Assembly (NCBI GenBank): GCA_037447655.1
Contig: JBBHKE010001188.1
Span: 99,261-159,260 of the forward strand
Source of the DNA: Zygnema cylindricum
Lineage: Eukaryota > Streptophyta > Zygnematophyceae > Zygnematales > Zygnemataceae
Reading direction: 5' to 3'
Length of the DNA stretch: 60,000 nt
The notes below the pieces were generated by a model. The model worked only from the letters and a program-made list of their open reading frames with translations. It was not told the DNA's origin and did no database searches. The translations under genes were made by a program, and so were the position numbers. Each line of letters opens with the position of its first letter. The first letter of the stretch is position 1. This document shows positions 12,183 through 23,873 of the stretch, piece by piece.

Positions 12183-13152
12183 TGTAACAGTAATAGCGGA
12201 ACGAACTTGTTTATAAAGGGGTATTTAGGTGTTATGATTATAGAGTACTCAATTTTGTTGACGTCAGCGAAAGAAACACGCTATTTGGAGTTATATTTTA
12301 AAAGTTATAGCGATGGGTGTATTTAGGTGATAGCGTGGGGTGTAAATAACAAGTGGGTATCATTGGAACGGGTTAAGGGTCAAAATAGTGCCGAAATTAC
12401 GCGTGTACGTTTCATAAAGTTCTAATGAAACGTTTAGTATGCACGATGGTTCGTTTCGTTCAAATTTTAGTACGAAACGTCACTTTCACTTAATGGAATT
12501 TCGTAAGAAGTTTCGCGTGCGAAATTTGTTACTCACGATCGTGCGAAGTTTTGTTTCGTTTGGCGCGCACTTTTACACGTAAATGTTACGTAGTGAAACG
12601 TAACGTTTGATTGGTTAGTAAAGTGCTAAGTAGATAGTAAGAGATTTCGCACGTTTTTGCATCGGTCAGTCTGAGTCCTTACTGATCAATGATTGGCCCA
12701 GGTAAAAGCCTGTTTAAAACGGAGCGTTGACTCAGGCATGGCGAGTCCAGGGCGATGATGGATAAATAGGGAAGTGTAAGAGGAGAGTAGACATCTTTTC
12801 CTTTGGAAAAGTTTGTGGAAATTCCGGCTGATCTTGCTCCTGAGCGATTAAAACCAAACTGGAGAAAAGGCATTTTTGCATTGAAATCTCTTACTAACTA
12901 AATAGAGTTTTAGTAGTTAAGAGATAGAATTATTAAGAGTGGAGAATAGTGGAAAACACTTTAATAAGAAAGGTAGAGCCACGAGGGCAAGAGACCAAGC
13001 TAATGTTATGTGGACAGAAGCTTCTTCTAATATAAAGTTTATCCTTATGTGAGTGTGGTCCAATGTGGATGTGTATTTTCCAATGTGTGGAATGTGTGGT
13101 TGGGATTGTTTGTAGTAATGGGATTTTATGAGAGGTAGGAGATCTTGTTACA
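12183..13152 (+). repeat. 3' LTR of gypsy element
   Basis: 970 bp, TGTAACAG...TGTTACA. Clearly homologous to the 5' LTR along its length but with many substitutions, so the insertion is not recent. Confidence 0.9.
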
Positions 13153-13282
13153 CTTACCAAAGGCCTACCATAAAAACGCCTACTTTTGAACTATGCGTCG
13201 TACATTATTGCAAAGTACATTAACGCTAATAACAATGAGCGTTGTAATTTTGTACTTTTTCGGTTACGGGCGGGCACAGTTA

Positions 13283-14231
13283 GGGTATGTCCCCATGTAA
13301 TCGGTACTTTAATAAAGTATTTTGGACTGTGGTGAAGATTCTCCGTACTACTTTGAAGAGCGTCCCTATGTGCGAAAATATAATCGGAACTTTGAAATGT
13401 GACGGTTGTATACGTAGGTACAACCTTTAACGATTGAAGCTGACTACGAAACTTCCGACAATTGGTGACGCCAACAAAAACAACGACAATTGTAGACGTC
13501 TAGATTTGTGTGAAATTGTAGATGTTTAGGGTTTGGTGACATTATGACGTCATGCTCACTTGTGACAACGTCGACGTCACTGATTTAATAACTTTCCGCC
13601 ATTGTTTCTCGATTTCGTTTTTTCTACTTTTCTCACTCGATTTGCCATTAAAATAAAACCTAAAAATTGTTAAAAATAATATTTTTAAAATATCTTTCAT
13701 TTTATACCAATATTGTCGTGTCTCCTTCTAAATAGTGTGAGATAAAAACGATAGTGTGAGAGGGAGAGGGGAGAGGCGACGATGACGCAAAATTTTGCAA
13801 AGGACCCATGAATGAAAGTGGAGGTCCAAGACCCTTGCAAATTTTTTTTCGTACATATGCGTGACGGGCTCGGAGAAAAATAGAGAGGACTCTCCCTCGT
13901 CCTAAAATTTTACTACTCTTGTAACGCGTGCGTGGGTCATTTTACATTTGCTGTTTGAGCGGTATTCTAACTAAAATCACCCCCTCGAGGTGATTTTGGA
14001 TGAAGTTTTTTTTTGGACTGGCTTCTCTTGCCCGGGGGTCGAAAAAGGGAAAATGTCAAAATGCGTTCACATGACGACAAACACGTCGTACATCCAAAGT
14101 ATGAATTGACGTTCACTTTAATTTGGTAAAAATGATTTTCTCGTACGATTAAAGTTTTTGTTCAAAGTTCCCTAAATTTTAGGGCAAAATGACAAAGAAA
14201 AGTATATACTTTAATACATGGGGACGTACCC
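13283..14231. mobile_element. PIF/Harbinger-type MITE B (949 bp)
   Basis: Inverted ends GGGTATGTCCCCATG and CATGGGGACGTACCC, with TTA duplicated at 13280-13282 and 14232-14234. The uninterrupted A2 sequence near 15048 shows the empty site. Its right ~550 bp is repeated in inverted orientation at 30872-31390, next to a Harbinger transposase, which identifies the family. No ORF. Confidence 0.82.
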
Positions 14232-14505
14232 TTAGTCGCGAGAAATCGAGTTTTGGTTAACTTTTATTTTCGTAAACGTCGGTCGGTTAACGGTTAACAA
14301 TTTGGGAGCGTGGCATAACCCGGTCGGGCGTCGATTACTCAAATTTTGAAAAAAAAAAAATGGTCGGTTTCGGTTATGTAAAATTTTGACTTTTGCGACC
14401 TCTACTGTATGTTTATAGCGTGACATTTGGCACCTTTTTCGATACACAGTTGGACGCTATTCTTATCGCAGTTACCATATTGCTTTACCAAATTATGCGC
14501 TACAG

Positions 14506-15600
14506 TACACCGTGAATCGTTATTAGCCTTATGTTAGAGGTCGCAAACGGTCAACCGAAACCGTGACCGACCGTTAACTGACCGCCCGCGCCGGATCCGG
14601 AACGGATTCGGTTGCCAAATTTGGAGGGCCGGGCGGTTGCGGTCGGTTGATTCACTAGAAAAAAAACGGTCTGTTACGGTCGGTCAACCAAAAAACCAAT
14701 AAAATAAGAAAAATTTGTACTGTCCATACAATCCTACATTATTGTACTTTGTACTCTTTGGTTTCGTGGAAGTACGTGACATCATGATTAGCGTCGCAAA
14801 TCTGACACGGTATTAACACTATTCATTTCGCAAATCTTAGGGAACGCGACAAGGCGTCACAAATCTGACACGGAGTAACACTATTCATTTCGCAAATCTT
14901 AGGCAACGCGACAAAGCGTCGCAAATCTGACACGTTAGTAAACACTATTCATTTCGCAAATCTAAGGGAACGCGACAAATCGTAATTTTTTGGCTTATTC
15001 ATACGTCGTACATTAGTTAATTTTGTACTTTTTCGGTTAGGGGCGGGCAAGGTTAGTCGCGAGAAATCGAGTTTCGGCTAACTTTTATTTTCGTAAACGT
15101 CGGTCGGTTAACGGTTAACAATTTTGGAGCGTGACATAACCCGGTCGAGCGTCGGTTACTCAAACTTTGAAAAAAAAAACGGTCGGTTTCGGCTATGTAA
15201 AATTTTGACTTTTGCGACCTCTGCTCTAGCCTCTAGGGCTCAGGCGCTCAACTCCATATGCATGCACTCCGGTGCGTCAGCGCATCGGCTGCATCGTTTG
15301 AAAGATGTTACTATTTTTCGGATCGGTTCAGCGTAACGAAATGATGAATATGTACATCGCCAATTTTAATCTGTTAACCGATGTATAATTAAAACTTGTG
15401 ACCTTACCAACTTACCTAGGGCTTATGTACTCTATATCGGCACCCCAAAATTTACATTGATACCTTAAATAGAATAAATTATACTATTTAAGAACGTGGA
15501 CCATAGTCTGCCACGTCTATTGGAACTAAATTAGAATTGATGACACTAATTAATACTTGACACTAATAATTTCTATAGTCTAACAACGATTCACGGTGTA
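14506..15600. mobile_element. TA-targeting MITE family E, copy E8, split by A2
   Basis: Ends TACACCGTGAATCGTTATTAG (14506 on) and its near complement finishing at 15600. This belongs to the CGAATCG-type subfamily (compare 28122 and 48975). About 407 bp once the nested A2 element is removed. Confidence 0.6.
14535..15223. mobile_element. hAT-like element A2, uninterrupted relative of A1
   Basis: Inverted ends AGAGGTCGCAAA and TTTGCGACCTCT. Collinear with A1 and preserving its empty target sites. It contains an internal tandem triplication of a GCAAATCT..GCGACAA unit at about 14785-14985. No flanking 8-bp duplication is visible. Confidence 0.72.
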
Positions 15601-15732
15601 CTGTACTGTACTGTATGCATCAACGAAGTGCAACGCCGCTTTTAGGTCTAAAACGGGTGTAAAAGGTTCCCAAATTGTGTTTTCTGTCATCTTTATGCTC
15701 TGCCTTTCTAGCAATCGCAATAGTGTGGGGCG

Positions 15733-18700
15733 ATGGAGTATGATCGACATAGACAGAAGCTGTTGATCCGCCATGGAGGAGCACTTTTGGCAGCTTCTGC
15801 TATAGAGACAGCCTTTGGATTTCCTCTGGAAGCTATGAAAGTTAGACTACAGGTATTAATGCGGACTGAGGTTTGTTTTAAGGTGTAAGGTCTCAATGTT
15901 TTTTTTCAAGGTTAAAAGCGAGCTTACGTTCATGTTTGAATAATCTTTTGGATTGCTGAATGTTTCACCATATGTTTTAGGGTTAACTACTTTGATGTTG
16001 AAGGTATTAATCAAAGAATGCTGAATTCGTAAAGGTTGATCCTTAACTGCCAAACATACAAACGAATGGAGGTCGAATTTTGCTGAATATGCTGCTGAAA
16101 TACAATATATGCCTGTAAGAAATGCAGTGGCTGTGGCTTCATGAAAACCTCTGAGAGTAAATTTTAGCGAACATTAAAGCAATTATTGAAAAAGTATGGT
16201 ATATAATGTACATTTTTAACGGGGGATTTTGTAATTTAGTACTTTTTTTATGTTTTTTTGAATCGTTTAGTCAGTATGGTATACACATAAATTTATATTC
16301 TTGCACCTGCAACGCGCTTGTAGTTAGTCTATAACGTCCACTCTAATGAGTTTAAAGATTGTAGTTAGACGGGTTAGTCTAGATGGACTAATAGGGTAAT
16401 GACATATTAAGAAATTTTATAATCTGTGTAATTACCCTATAATAGTACTGATGGAAAAATAGTATCCTTAGTTTTTATGAACTCGATAAGCATATTTGAA
16501 GTCCAGAAGAAAAAAAAAAAATGGTTGGGCGTTCTGGAATATGAACATCTTTGAGCTGCTCTCCATATGTATATGTAGCCAAAGAAAGGAAAAGTAGTTC
16601 ATATTTTTCACGTAATTTATAATATTGCTTTCCAAGCCCGTTTTCAGTAGTTTAGAACTTCTGTAAGTGGACAATTGCACCAGGAAATAAAAGAATAAAC
16701 AAACTTGGTGGAACAGTACACCTGTGAAAATCTACTTCATCTGTCTTCGTATCAGATATGCTTTTTTCTTAAATTTGGGAAATTGTTGCATGGATCGGTA
16801 CATTACAAAGCAATTTCAACATTTAGATATAGAGTTAGAGCTCTAATACCAAATTGTTATCCAAGAAAAGTGGTGCGTCTTTTGTTACGACCCTAAAAAA
16901 CAAGTCTTCCATGAAAGTAAGCCAAGAAAGGAATACAAGCTCAAGCATATAATTGAAGAAATAGGAATTCAAGTTCTAACCAAATTAATAAAATATTCCA
17001 TGTCCCAAATTTGTTTTTCAGTCACGTTTTACAGTTGTTGATAACAAGGAAGCTTAAAGTTTTCATAATAGCTTTTAAATGAATTATAATGCAAGCCATT
17101 ATTAGTGCGGATTTGGAAACTTTCTTTTGTAGTGTGTTGACAGTATCAATCCACACTTTTAATAATATGGTTATCCTAGGTCAAGTGCACTTTACAGCTA
17201 GTTCACTTTCCGAGCCTAATTGTTTCTGTTTTTTTTTTTATGGGCTTGACTGAAGTTTAGTCGAATCGAATCAATTGAATTTATTTCAGACTTGTTATAC
17301 CAATGTTGTCTTTTGAATGCCAACGCTGTACTTATCTTTCAAAAAGGTTTGAACGAAAAGAAATTGAAAAGGAACATCGTCAGTAAACAATGGGAAGAAC
17401 CAATCAACGTTGTGAAGCTACTTTTTTTTTTTATCAAACTTTTTTTGTTTTCATTTACTTAGTCAATTACAGGCAGATAGAAAAATCTGAGAGTTTTTCT
17501 CCTAGAAAGCCTTTACAAACTCCAAAAACCCCAAAATTTCTTTACTACACCTCATATTATCATCATTGAATTGCCTTTTTATTTGGAGGCAACTATTTGC
17601 TTTTTTATGTTTTGAAACCCAAAAAAAAAAAAAAAAAAGGAAACACACACGAAACAAATTTCTTTGGCTTTTTTTCTTTGTGACAGGTGGCGTCCAATCC
17701 CACTTTTAGTCCGGGCCAATCGTTTTTCTCGAATCCGAGCTTCCCCCAGTTGGCTCCTAAATCAGGAAATTCAGGTGGTCATTGGCCTCTGATGTACGAT
17801 TAAACCCTTTTAAACTCTGAAAAACTCCTTATACCTCCCTTCAAAACCCTTAAAAGCCTTCAAAGCCCTTTAAGACCTTTGATGCTCTTTAAGACCCTGG
17901 GAAAATCCTGACAACTCCCTTTAAAATCCTGCAAAAACTCTTAAACTTCCCTTTAAATCCCTTTAAGCCTGAAAAAATTTCGAACAATACATTTAAAACC
18001 TTTGGAAATCCTGGTAATTCTCGAATTAACCCTTATCTATTCTTAAAATCTTATTAAAATCTGTACCAATTTGATCATTCCCAAATGAAAAAAGGGTCCA
18101 AAAATTCGGGCGGTTTTTAAAATTTGGTCTTGTCATATTTTACAAACCTTAAAAATAGAGACCTTAAAATAATCCAAAAGTAGAACCTTATGAATAATCT
18201 TAAACGCCTTTGACCATCCTCGAAGACCTTAAAATTCCTCAAAATCCAAAAAAACTGGTAAAATTATTGAAAAAGCTCCTTGAAATCTTCAAAGCAGTCT
18301 GAAAAAATAAGTTTTTTTTCATTTATAACTTTTTATTGGGTTTAGTTTTTTCTTTTATTTGTTTTCCTTTGAATTTGTTTTTTGTCTTAAAAATTTGGAA
18401 TTTCTGAAGTTTCAAAACCTTTTTTTTTCCCTTAACTTTTGGAGAGTTGATTTTCATTCGAAAAAAAAAAATTAGCCTGTCTGGTTAAGCTTCTTCTAAA
18501 AAAAAGCTTTGTCAAAATTTGCTAACCATGCCTTAAATAAGAGTTTAAAAGTTACGGACAATTACAGAAAGTTATGAAAAGTACTTAGCAAAAAAAAAAA
18601 AAAATGTATTTTTATTCTTTTTGTGATATCAACATTGAAGTTAGACCCGCTTTTGGAGATATAATATTTGACCATTTCAACATAAATAAATCAAAAGACA

Positions 18701-21700
18701 TTGATTAATATTTCACTTTGTTTTTGGGTCTACATTGGTTGTGAACTAAAACGTTTAACAATTTTGGCTTTTGTTTAAACGGTTTTTTTGATGTAAAGCA
18801 AATGGTTTTGTTTGATATAAAACATAAGGGCTTGTGGGTCCCACCTATTGTAGGAAGAAAGTTACAAAAACTAATGTGGATGTACCATTTTTACCACATT
18901 TAGAGAAATTAGGGAGGCAAAATCCACACTAATTACCTTTCAATAACTTTATTTAAATGGACATAGAAAAGCTAAGAAAAAAAACCAAAAAAGCTGAAAA
19001 AACTAACCCTAAATAAAATCATTTTTAATATGTCAATTTTCACAAGATATTGCGGTTTTTTTGGGTTTTCAGGATTGTATAAAGGTGCTTTTTTCCAACT
19101 TTTTGGGAGACCTTTGGTACTCGCAACTCGATTTGGAGTCTATCGATTGGCTTCAGCTTTTAGACAAGGTGGGTTTTTTTGTGTTTTTTTTTGCTATTTT
19201 TTTTGGTTTTCGTATTTTTTTTGGTGGGTTTCTGAGTAAATTCGCATTTATTGAAAAAAAGCGAGTTTAAAACCGGTTTCAGAAGATGGTTTTTTAATTT
19301 GAATGCAATTTAATATGGCTTTTTTTTGTTTTTTTGTTTTTAATAAAGCATTTTTTCTGACTTGTGGAGGAGTTTGTTTTGAATCAAAAATAAATGATTT
19401 TTTGGTAAATTGTTTTCTCATTGAGAATATCGGTGGAAACATTCTGGATATTGTTTCCCTTTTTTTGTCTCCCTTTTTTTGTTTCCCTTTTTTTGTTCCC
19501 TTTTTTTGTCTCCCTTTTTTGTCTCCTTTTTTTGGTCTCCCTTTTTTTGTTTCCCTTTTTTGTTCTCCCTTTTTTTGTTTCCCTTTTTTTTCTCTTTTTT
19601 TTTGTTTCCCGTTTTTCTGTTCTCCCTTTTTTTTGTTTCCCTTTTGATTTCCCTTTTCTCTCCCTTTTTTGTTTTCTCTTTTTTTCTCTCGCTTTGTTTT
19701 TTTTTTTTTTTTTTTTTCTTTTTTTTTTTTCTTTTTTTTTTTCTTTTTTTTTTTTTCCCTTTTTTTTTTTTTTTTTTTTTTTTTTTCTTTTTTTTTTTTT
19801 CTTTTTTTTTCTTCCTTTTTTTTTTTTTTTTTTTTTTTCCCTTTTTTTGCCTCCCCTTTTTTTTCGTTCCTTTTTTTTCGTCCCTTTTTTTGTCTCTCTT
19901 TTTTTGCCTCCCTTTTTTTGTTTCCCTTTTTTTGTTTCTCTTTTTTTTCGTCCCTTTTTTTGTCTCTCTTTTTTTGCCTCCCTTTTTTTGTTTCCCTTTT
20001 TTTGTTTCCCTTTTTTTTCGTCCCTTTTTTTGTCTCTCTTTTTTTGCCTCCCTTTTTTTGTTTCCCTTTTTTTGTCTCGCTTTTTTGTCTCCCTTTTATT
20101 GTCTCCCTTTTATTATCTGCCTTTTTTTGTCTCCCTTTTTTTTTTCCTTTTTTTTGCCTCCTTTTCTTTGTTTCCCTTTTTTTGATTCCCTTTTTTTTTT
20201 CCCTTTTTTTTGTTTCCCTTTTTATTGTTTCCCTTTTTTTGTCTCCCTCTTTTTGTCTCCCTTTTTTGGTGTCCCTTTTTTGGTTTCCTTTTTTTGGTTT
20301 CCCTTTTTTTGTTTCTGTTTTTTTGTCTATTCTTTAAATTTTTTTCCAAACTATTTTTAGATCGAATTTCCTTTTCATGGAATTGACATCTTTTTTGGAG
20401 TGAATCGATTAAAAAACTTAAATCGCGCTGGAGTTAGCTGTTTAAGGAGAATATTTGATCCTCGTCTTTTCTCGTCTTTTTTGCCTGGAAAAAAGATAAA
20501 TATCAGTGACTTTGGTTTGTCTTGTCTTTGTCGAAAAGGGTGTGGGGGTGTGAGGGTGCGATTTTTTTTTTGTTTTGTTTTTTTTTTCTCTTTCTTTGTT
20601 GAAAAGGGGTGTGAGTGGAATATTTTGTACTCCATGGAAACTCCAAGGGGAAGCTGTAAAGAATAAGAAAGACTGACGGACAAACAACTACTTCACGAAA
20701 AGCTATTTTATCTATTTTTTTATTATTATTCTTAATTTATTTATTATTTTATTTATTTATTTGTTTATTTTTTTCCGGTGAAAATAATAACCTGTTTCGG
20801 TTTTTGAATGACATTGAGTGGTAAATTTGAGAGGACAATTTTTAATAAGTTTGTTAATAATTAATCTGGCAATTGTTACAAAAATAAAAATAAAAAATAA
20901 AATAAAATAAATAAATAAATGAATAAAAAAAATGCTTGTTATCGAATGTGACAAGGTGGGATTTTTTGAATAAGTCAAAGTGACTTTTATTGACTAAGAC
21001 AACATGACTTTTGTTGAATAAGAGAAGGCGACTTTGATTGAATAGATAAAGGGACGTTTGTTGAATAAGACAAACTGGCTTTTGTTGTGGGGGAAACAGA
21101 CGGAATAGAAGACGTCCCATTAGGGATTGAAGATGCGTTTGTTTCCGGTGCAATTGCTGGAGCTCTGGAATCTGTTATTGGAACCCCATTCGACTTAATA
21201 AAAACTCGACTACAAGGAAAAACTCCTCTAATTCCTCTCTCTCCTTCTCCTTCTCCTTTTCCTCTCAATAATTTCGCCTCCAATATGACCACACTCCCTT
21301 CTTCAACTCATTCCATTTCACAGCCATTTGAAAACTCTCTGACGGCTCCAAATTCAACATCTGTGATTCGCTCAAATCAAATTCCGTTGGACAAAATTCC
21401 GTTGAATCGATTTCAACGGAGCGGAAACGGCATGGAACTGAGGTTTTCAAAGTACCCTTGGATGCCTTCTAGAACTGCACCGGCTGGAAATACAATAGAA
21501 ATTGTTAAATGGACATCGAAACTAGAGGGGATGAATAGGTTTTGGACAGGTTGGAGATTCAATATGCTTAGAGATTCTATCTATGGAGGAGTTTTTTTTG
21601 GAGGATGGATGGCTTTATATCAGGCAGTGGGAGAGGTGGAGGCTCTTCGAGCTGGAAAAGATATAAGGTGTGTTCTTGCTTAAGTTTTAAAAACTCTGAA

Positions 21701-23830
21701 GGTATACCAGTCTTACTGTGGATGGACGTAGTTAGTTATGTGTGCGAAAATAGGTGGAGGCTGGTCAAGTGGGAAGATGTAAGTAAGGTGAATTTGTTTT
21801 TTTAATTTCTAGAAGAGAGTATGCTGAAATTAGTATGGAAGGACTTTATATGCCGTAAAACCCAACCCTTCGGACTCAAAATCGGTTCAACAATTAATTT
21901 CAGTTCGTCAAAAATTGAACTTTTAGTCACGGGCATTTACGGGATTTGAACTCACGTCAGCAGTGTGGTTAAGAATGAGTGACGACCAATAGGAAATATA
22001 GCGTCTTTTTGACGAAAGGATGGAACCTTTTCGGCCCATTGAATCAATCAGTAGTGAGATAACTATTATAGCGTGGTATCTATTATGGTGAGGTATCTAT
22101 TATGGTGAGGTATCTATTATGATGAGGTATCTATTATGGTGAGGTATCTATTATGGTGAGGTATCTATTATAGTTCGTACTTTTATGCCCCAATCTTGTT
22201 GAACTCGTTGACCTCGGCTAGACCCCTAATGTTTTCAGTCCGAGGCCGTGGATCTTACAGTAGTCACGCACCAGAAATAGTGTGGATGGGTTAGACTAGT
22301 GTGTATGGACTGAGTGGAAGAGGTGGAGGCTTATTGGAAAAGATTAATTTTTTCTTTGTTTGAGAAAACCGTTTACCGGATTACTCGCCACATTATTGTA
22401 CACTGCGATAGTTAATTAAAAATTTAATAACCGGATGATTCTTGCCCTCTTGACAATTGAATACCGAACCTGAACTGATCCTCCTCGGATCCTGAGCTGG
22501 CACCTGCCCGGTTGATCCATCCACACCAACCAACCAACCAACCAACGGCACCAACCACCAACGAACCGTCCAACCAACCTCAACCCGTCGCATCCAACCA
22601 ACGTGGATCCTCTTTGATTCCTCAAGAAGATGTCCTCAACACTATTTTATGATTTTTGTTCAGAAAAAGTTGATTTTTGGTTCAAATTAGTGTTATTTCT
22701 ATTTATGATGGGCAATGCAGTTAAAATTGGAAGGGAAAATTGAAATTAACTCCTGAAAAGCGACTTACGGGAAGTATGTTTTGGTTTATTCCAGTGGAAA
22801 TATTTTTATGAAAGTTATCGTGAGACTTGTGAGGAACGTTAATTCTTGTGGCAGTGCGGGATTATGGGAATCGGTGATTTTCATTTAGGCGGGTTGATGG
22901 GGCGATTTTTATTAGTTGTATTAACAATTTATGATTGGGTCAAGGAAAAAACACGATAGAATTGGAAAAATGGAGAGAGAGGAGAGGAGAGGGAAGAGAG
23001 GAGAGAGGGGAGAGGGAAGAGGGGAGAGGAGAGGGGAGAGGAGAGGGGAGAGGAGAGGGGAGAGGAGACCATTTTTTTATATCCTTCCAATTGTGACTAA
23101 TGTAAGTGTGGTTGTACTATGACCAAATAACACAATGCTCAGCTTTTTTTTTTTGACAATTGGTTGTCCTTTTTAAAAGAAAGTTTTGGTATTTTAAATG
23201 GCTAATTTCTTGTCTGAGTGACATCCTCTGTGGGATTCATTTTTTTAGTTTCCTCTTTTCTCTTTTTTTTGTTAACATTTGACTATTGTTTTCTGGTCCA
23301 CAAAGATTCTGTGAAAAACTGGATCTCCGTATCTCTTTCGGAGCTTTCCTAATGGGACATATATGTATATATTCTATATATAGATATATGTTTCTTTCCC
23401 TTTTTTTGTTTTTTGTGCCTTTTTGTTAAAGCCCTTTCTTTTTTTTTTCATCAGCGACGTTGACAAAAACTTAAACTCTGAACCTCTTTTCCAGTTTTCT
23501 GTACGGATCTTTCTCTTTTTCCCCTTATTTATTTATTTGTTGCTATGTATATATTTTTTTCCTTTTTTAGTAATCGTTGATCTTTCTCTGAAGTCAACAT
23601 AGATTTTGACAAAACCGAATTTTTGAACCTTTTCCAGATTTTTATTTGTCACCTACTTGTTTCTTTTATTTAGTGGTTGACGTTTTTGGGGTCAACAGAG
23701 ATGTAACAAAAACTGAAACCTTTTTACCAGCTTTCTACATGTGACGTTTTACTTTTCTATTCCCCTTATTCTTTTTTAGGCCAAACAGAGATGTTCACGA
23801 AAACTGAATCTCTGAACCTCTTTTCCAGCT

Positions 23831-23873
<43 letters not shown>

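Larger units (their letters stand above)
5139..13152 (+). mobile_element. Ty3/gypsy LTR retrotransposon, full length but decayed
   Basis: Complete architecture: 5' LTR 5139-6303, primer binding site 6306-6317, gag, protease, RT, RNase H and integrase in gypsy order, purine tract, 3' LTR 12183-13152. LTRs start TGTAACAG and end TGTTACA. Flanking 5-mers do not match, so the target duplication is lost or altered. Reading frames are broken by many stops and several frameshifts, so this copy cannot be autonomous. It sits inside MITE C. Confidence 0.93.
4871..13195. mobile_element. hAT-like MITE C, inserted in A1 and split by the gypsy element
   Basis: Terminal inverted repeat CATAGTTCAAAAGTAGG at 4871-4887 and its exact complement at 13179-13195. 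The 8-bp duplication CGTCGTAC is at 4863-4870 and 13196-13203. The relative A2 has the single empty site near 15003-15010. With the gypsy element removed the MITE is about 310 bp. A one-ended relative sits at 51591-51690. No ORF. Confidence 0.85.
4519..14404. mobile_element. hAT-like non-autonomous element A1, interrupted by later insertions
   Basis: The left end starts CAGCGGTAGCAAA and the right end finishes TTTGCGACCTCTA, so the inverted ends follow AGNGGTNGCAAA. Flanks carry the perfect 8-bp duplication CTGTATGT (4511-4518 and 14405-14412). The pieces 4519-4870, 13196-13282 and 14232-14404 align collinearly with the uninterrupted relative at 14535-15223. That relative also supplies the empty sites for the two insertions inside A1. 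Without the insertions A1 is about 600 bp. No coding capacity is seen. The hAT assignment rests on the 8-bp duplication and end shape. Confidence 0.8.

Noticed and set aside
15601-15620. CTGTACTGTACTG short repeat as a promoter element of the carrier
   Set aside because: The same string recurs next to family-E MITE ends, so it is more likely element-related.
19303-20360. Phe-rich ORFs of 114-293 codons
   Set aside because: Translations of a T-rich minisatellite within an intron; all three frames give the same low-complexity product.
20757-21292. Minus-strand ORFs of about 70-100 codons over carrier exon 4
   Set aside because: Shadow frames of a real exon and of short tandem repeats.
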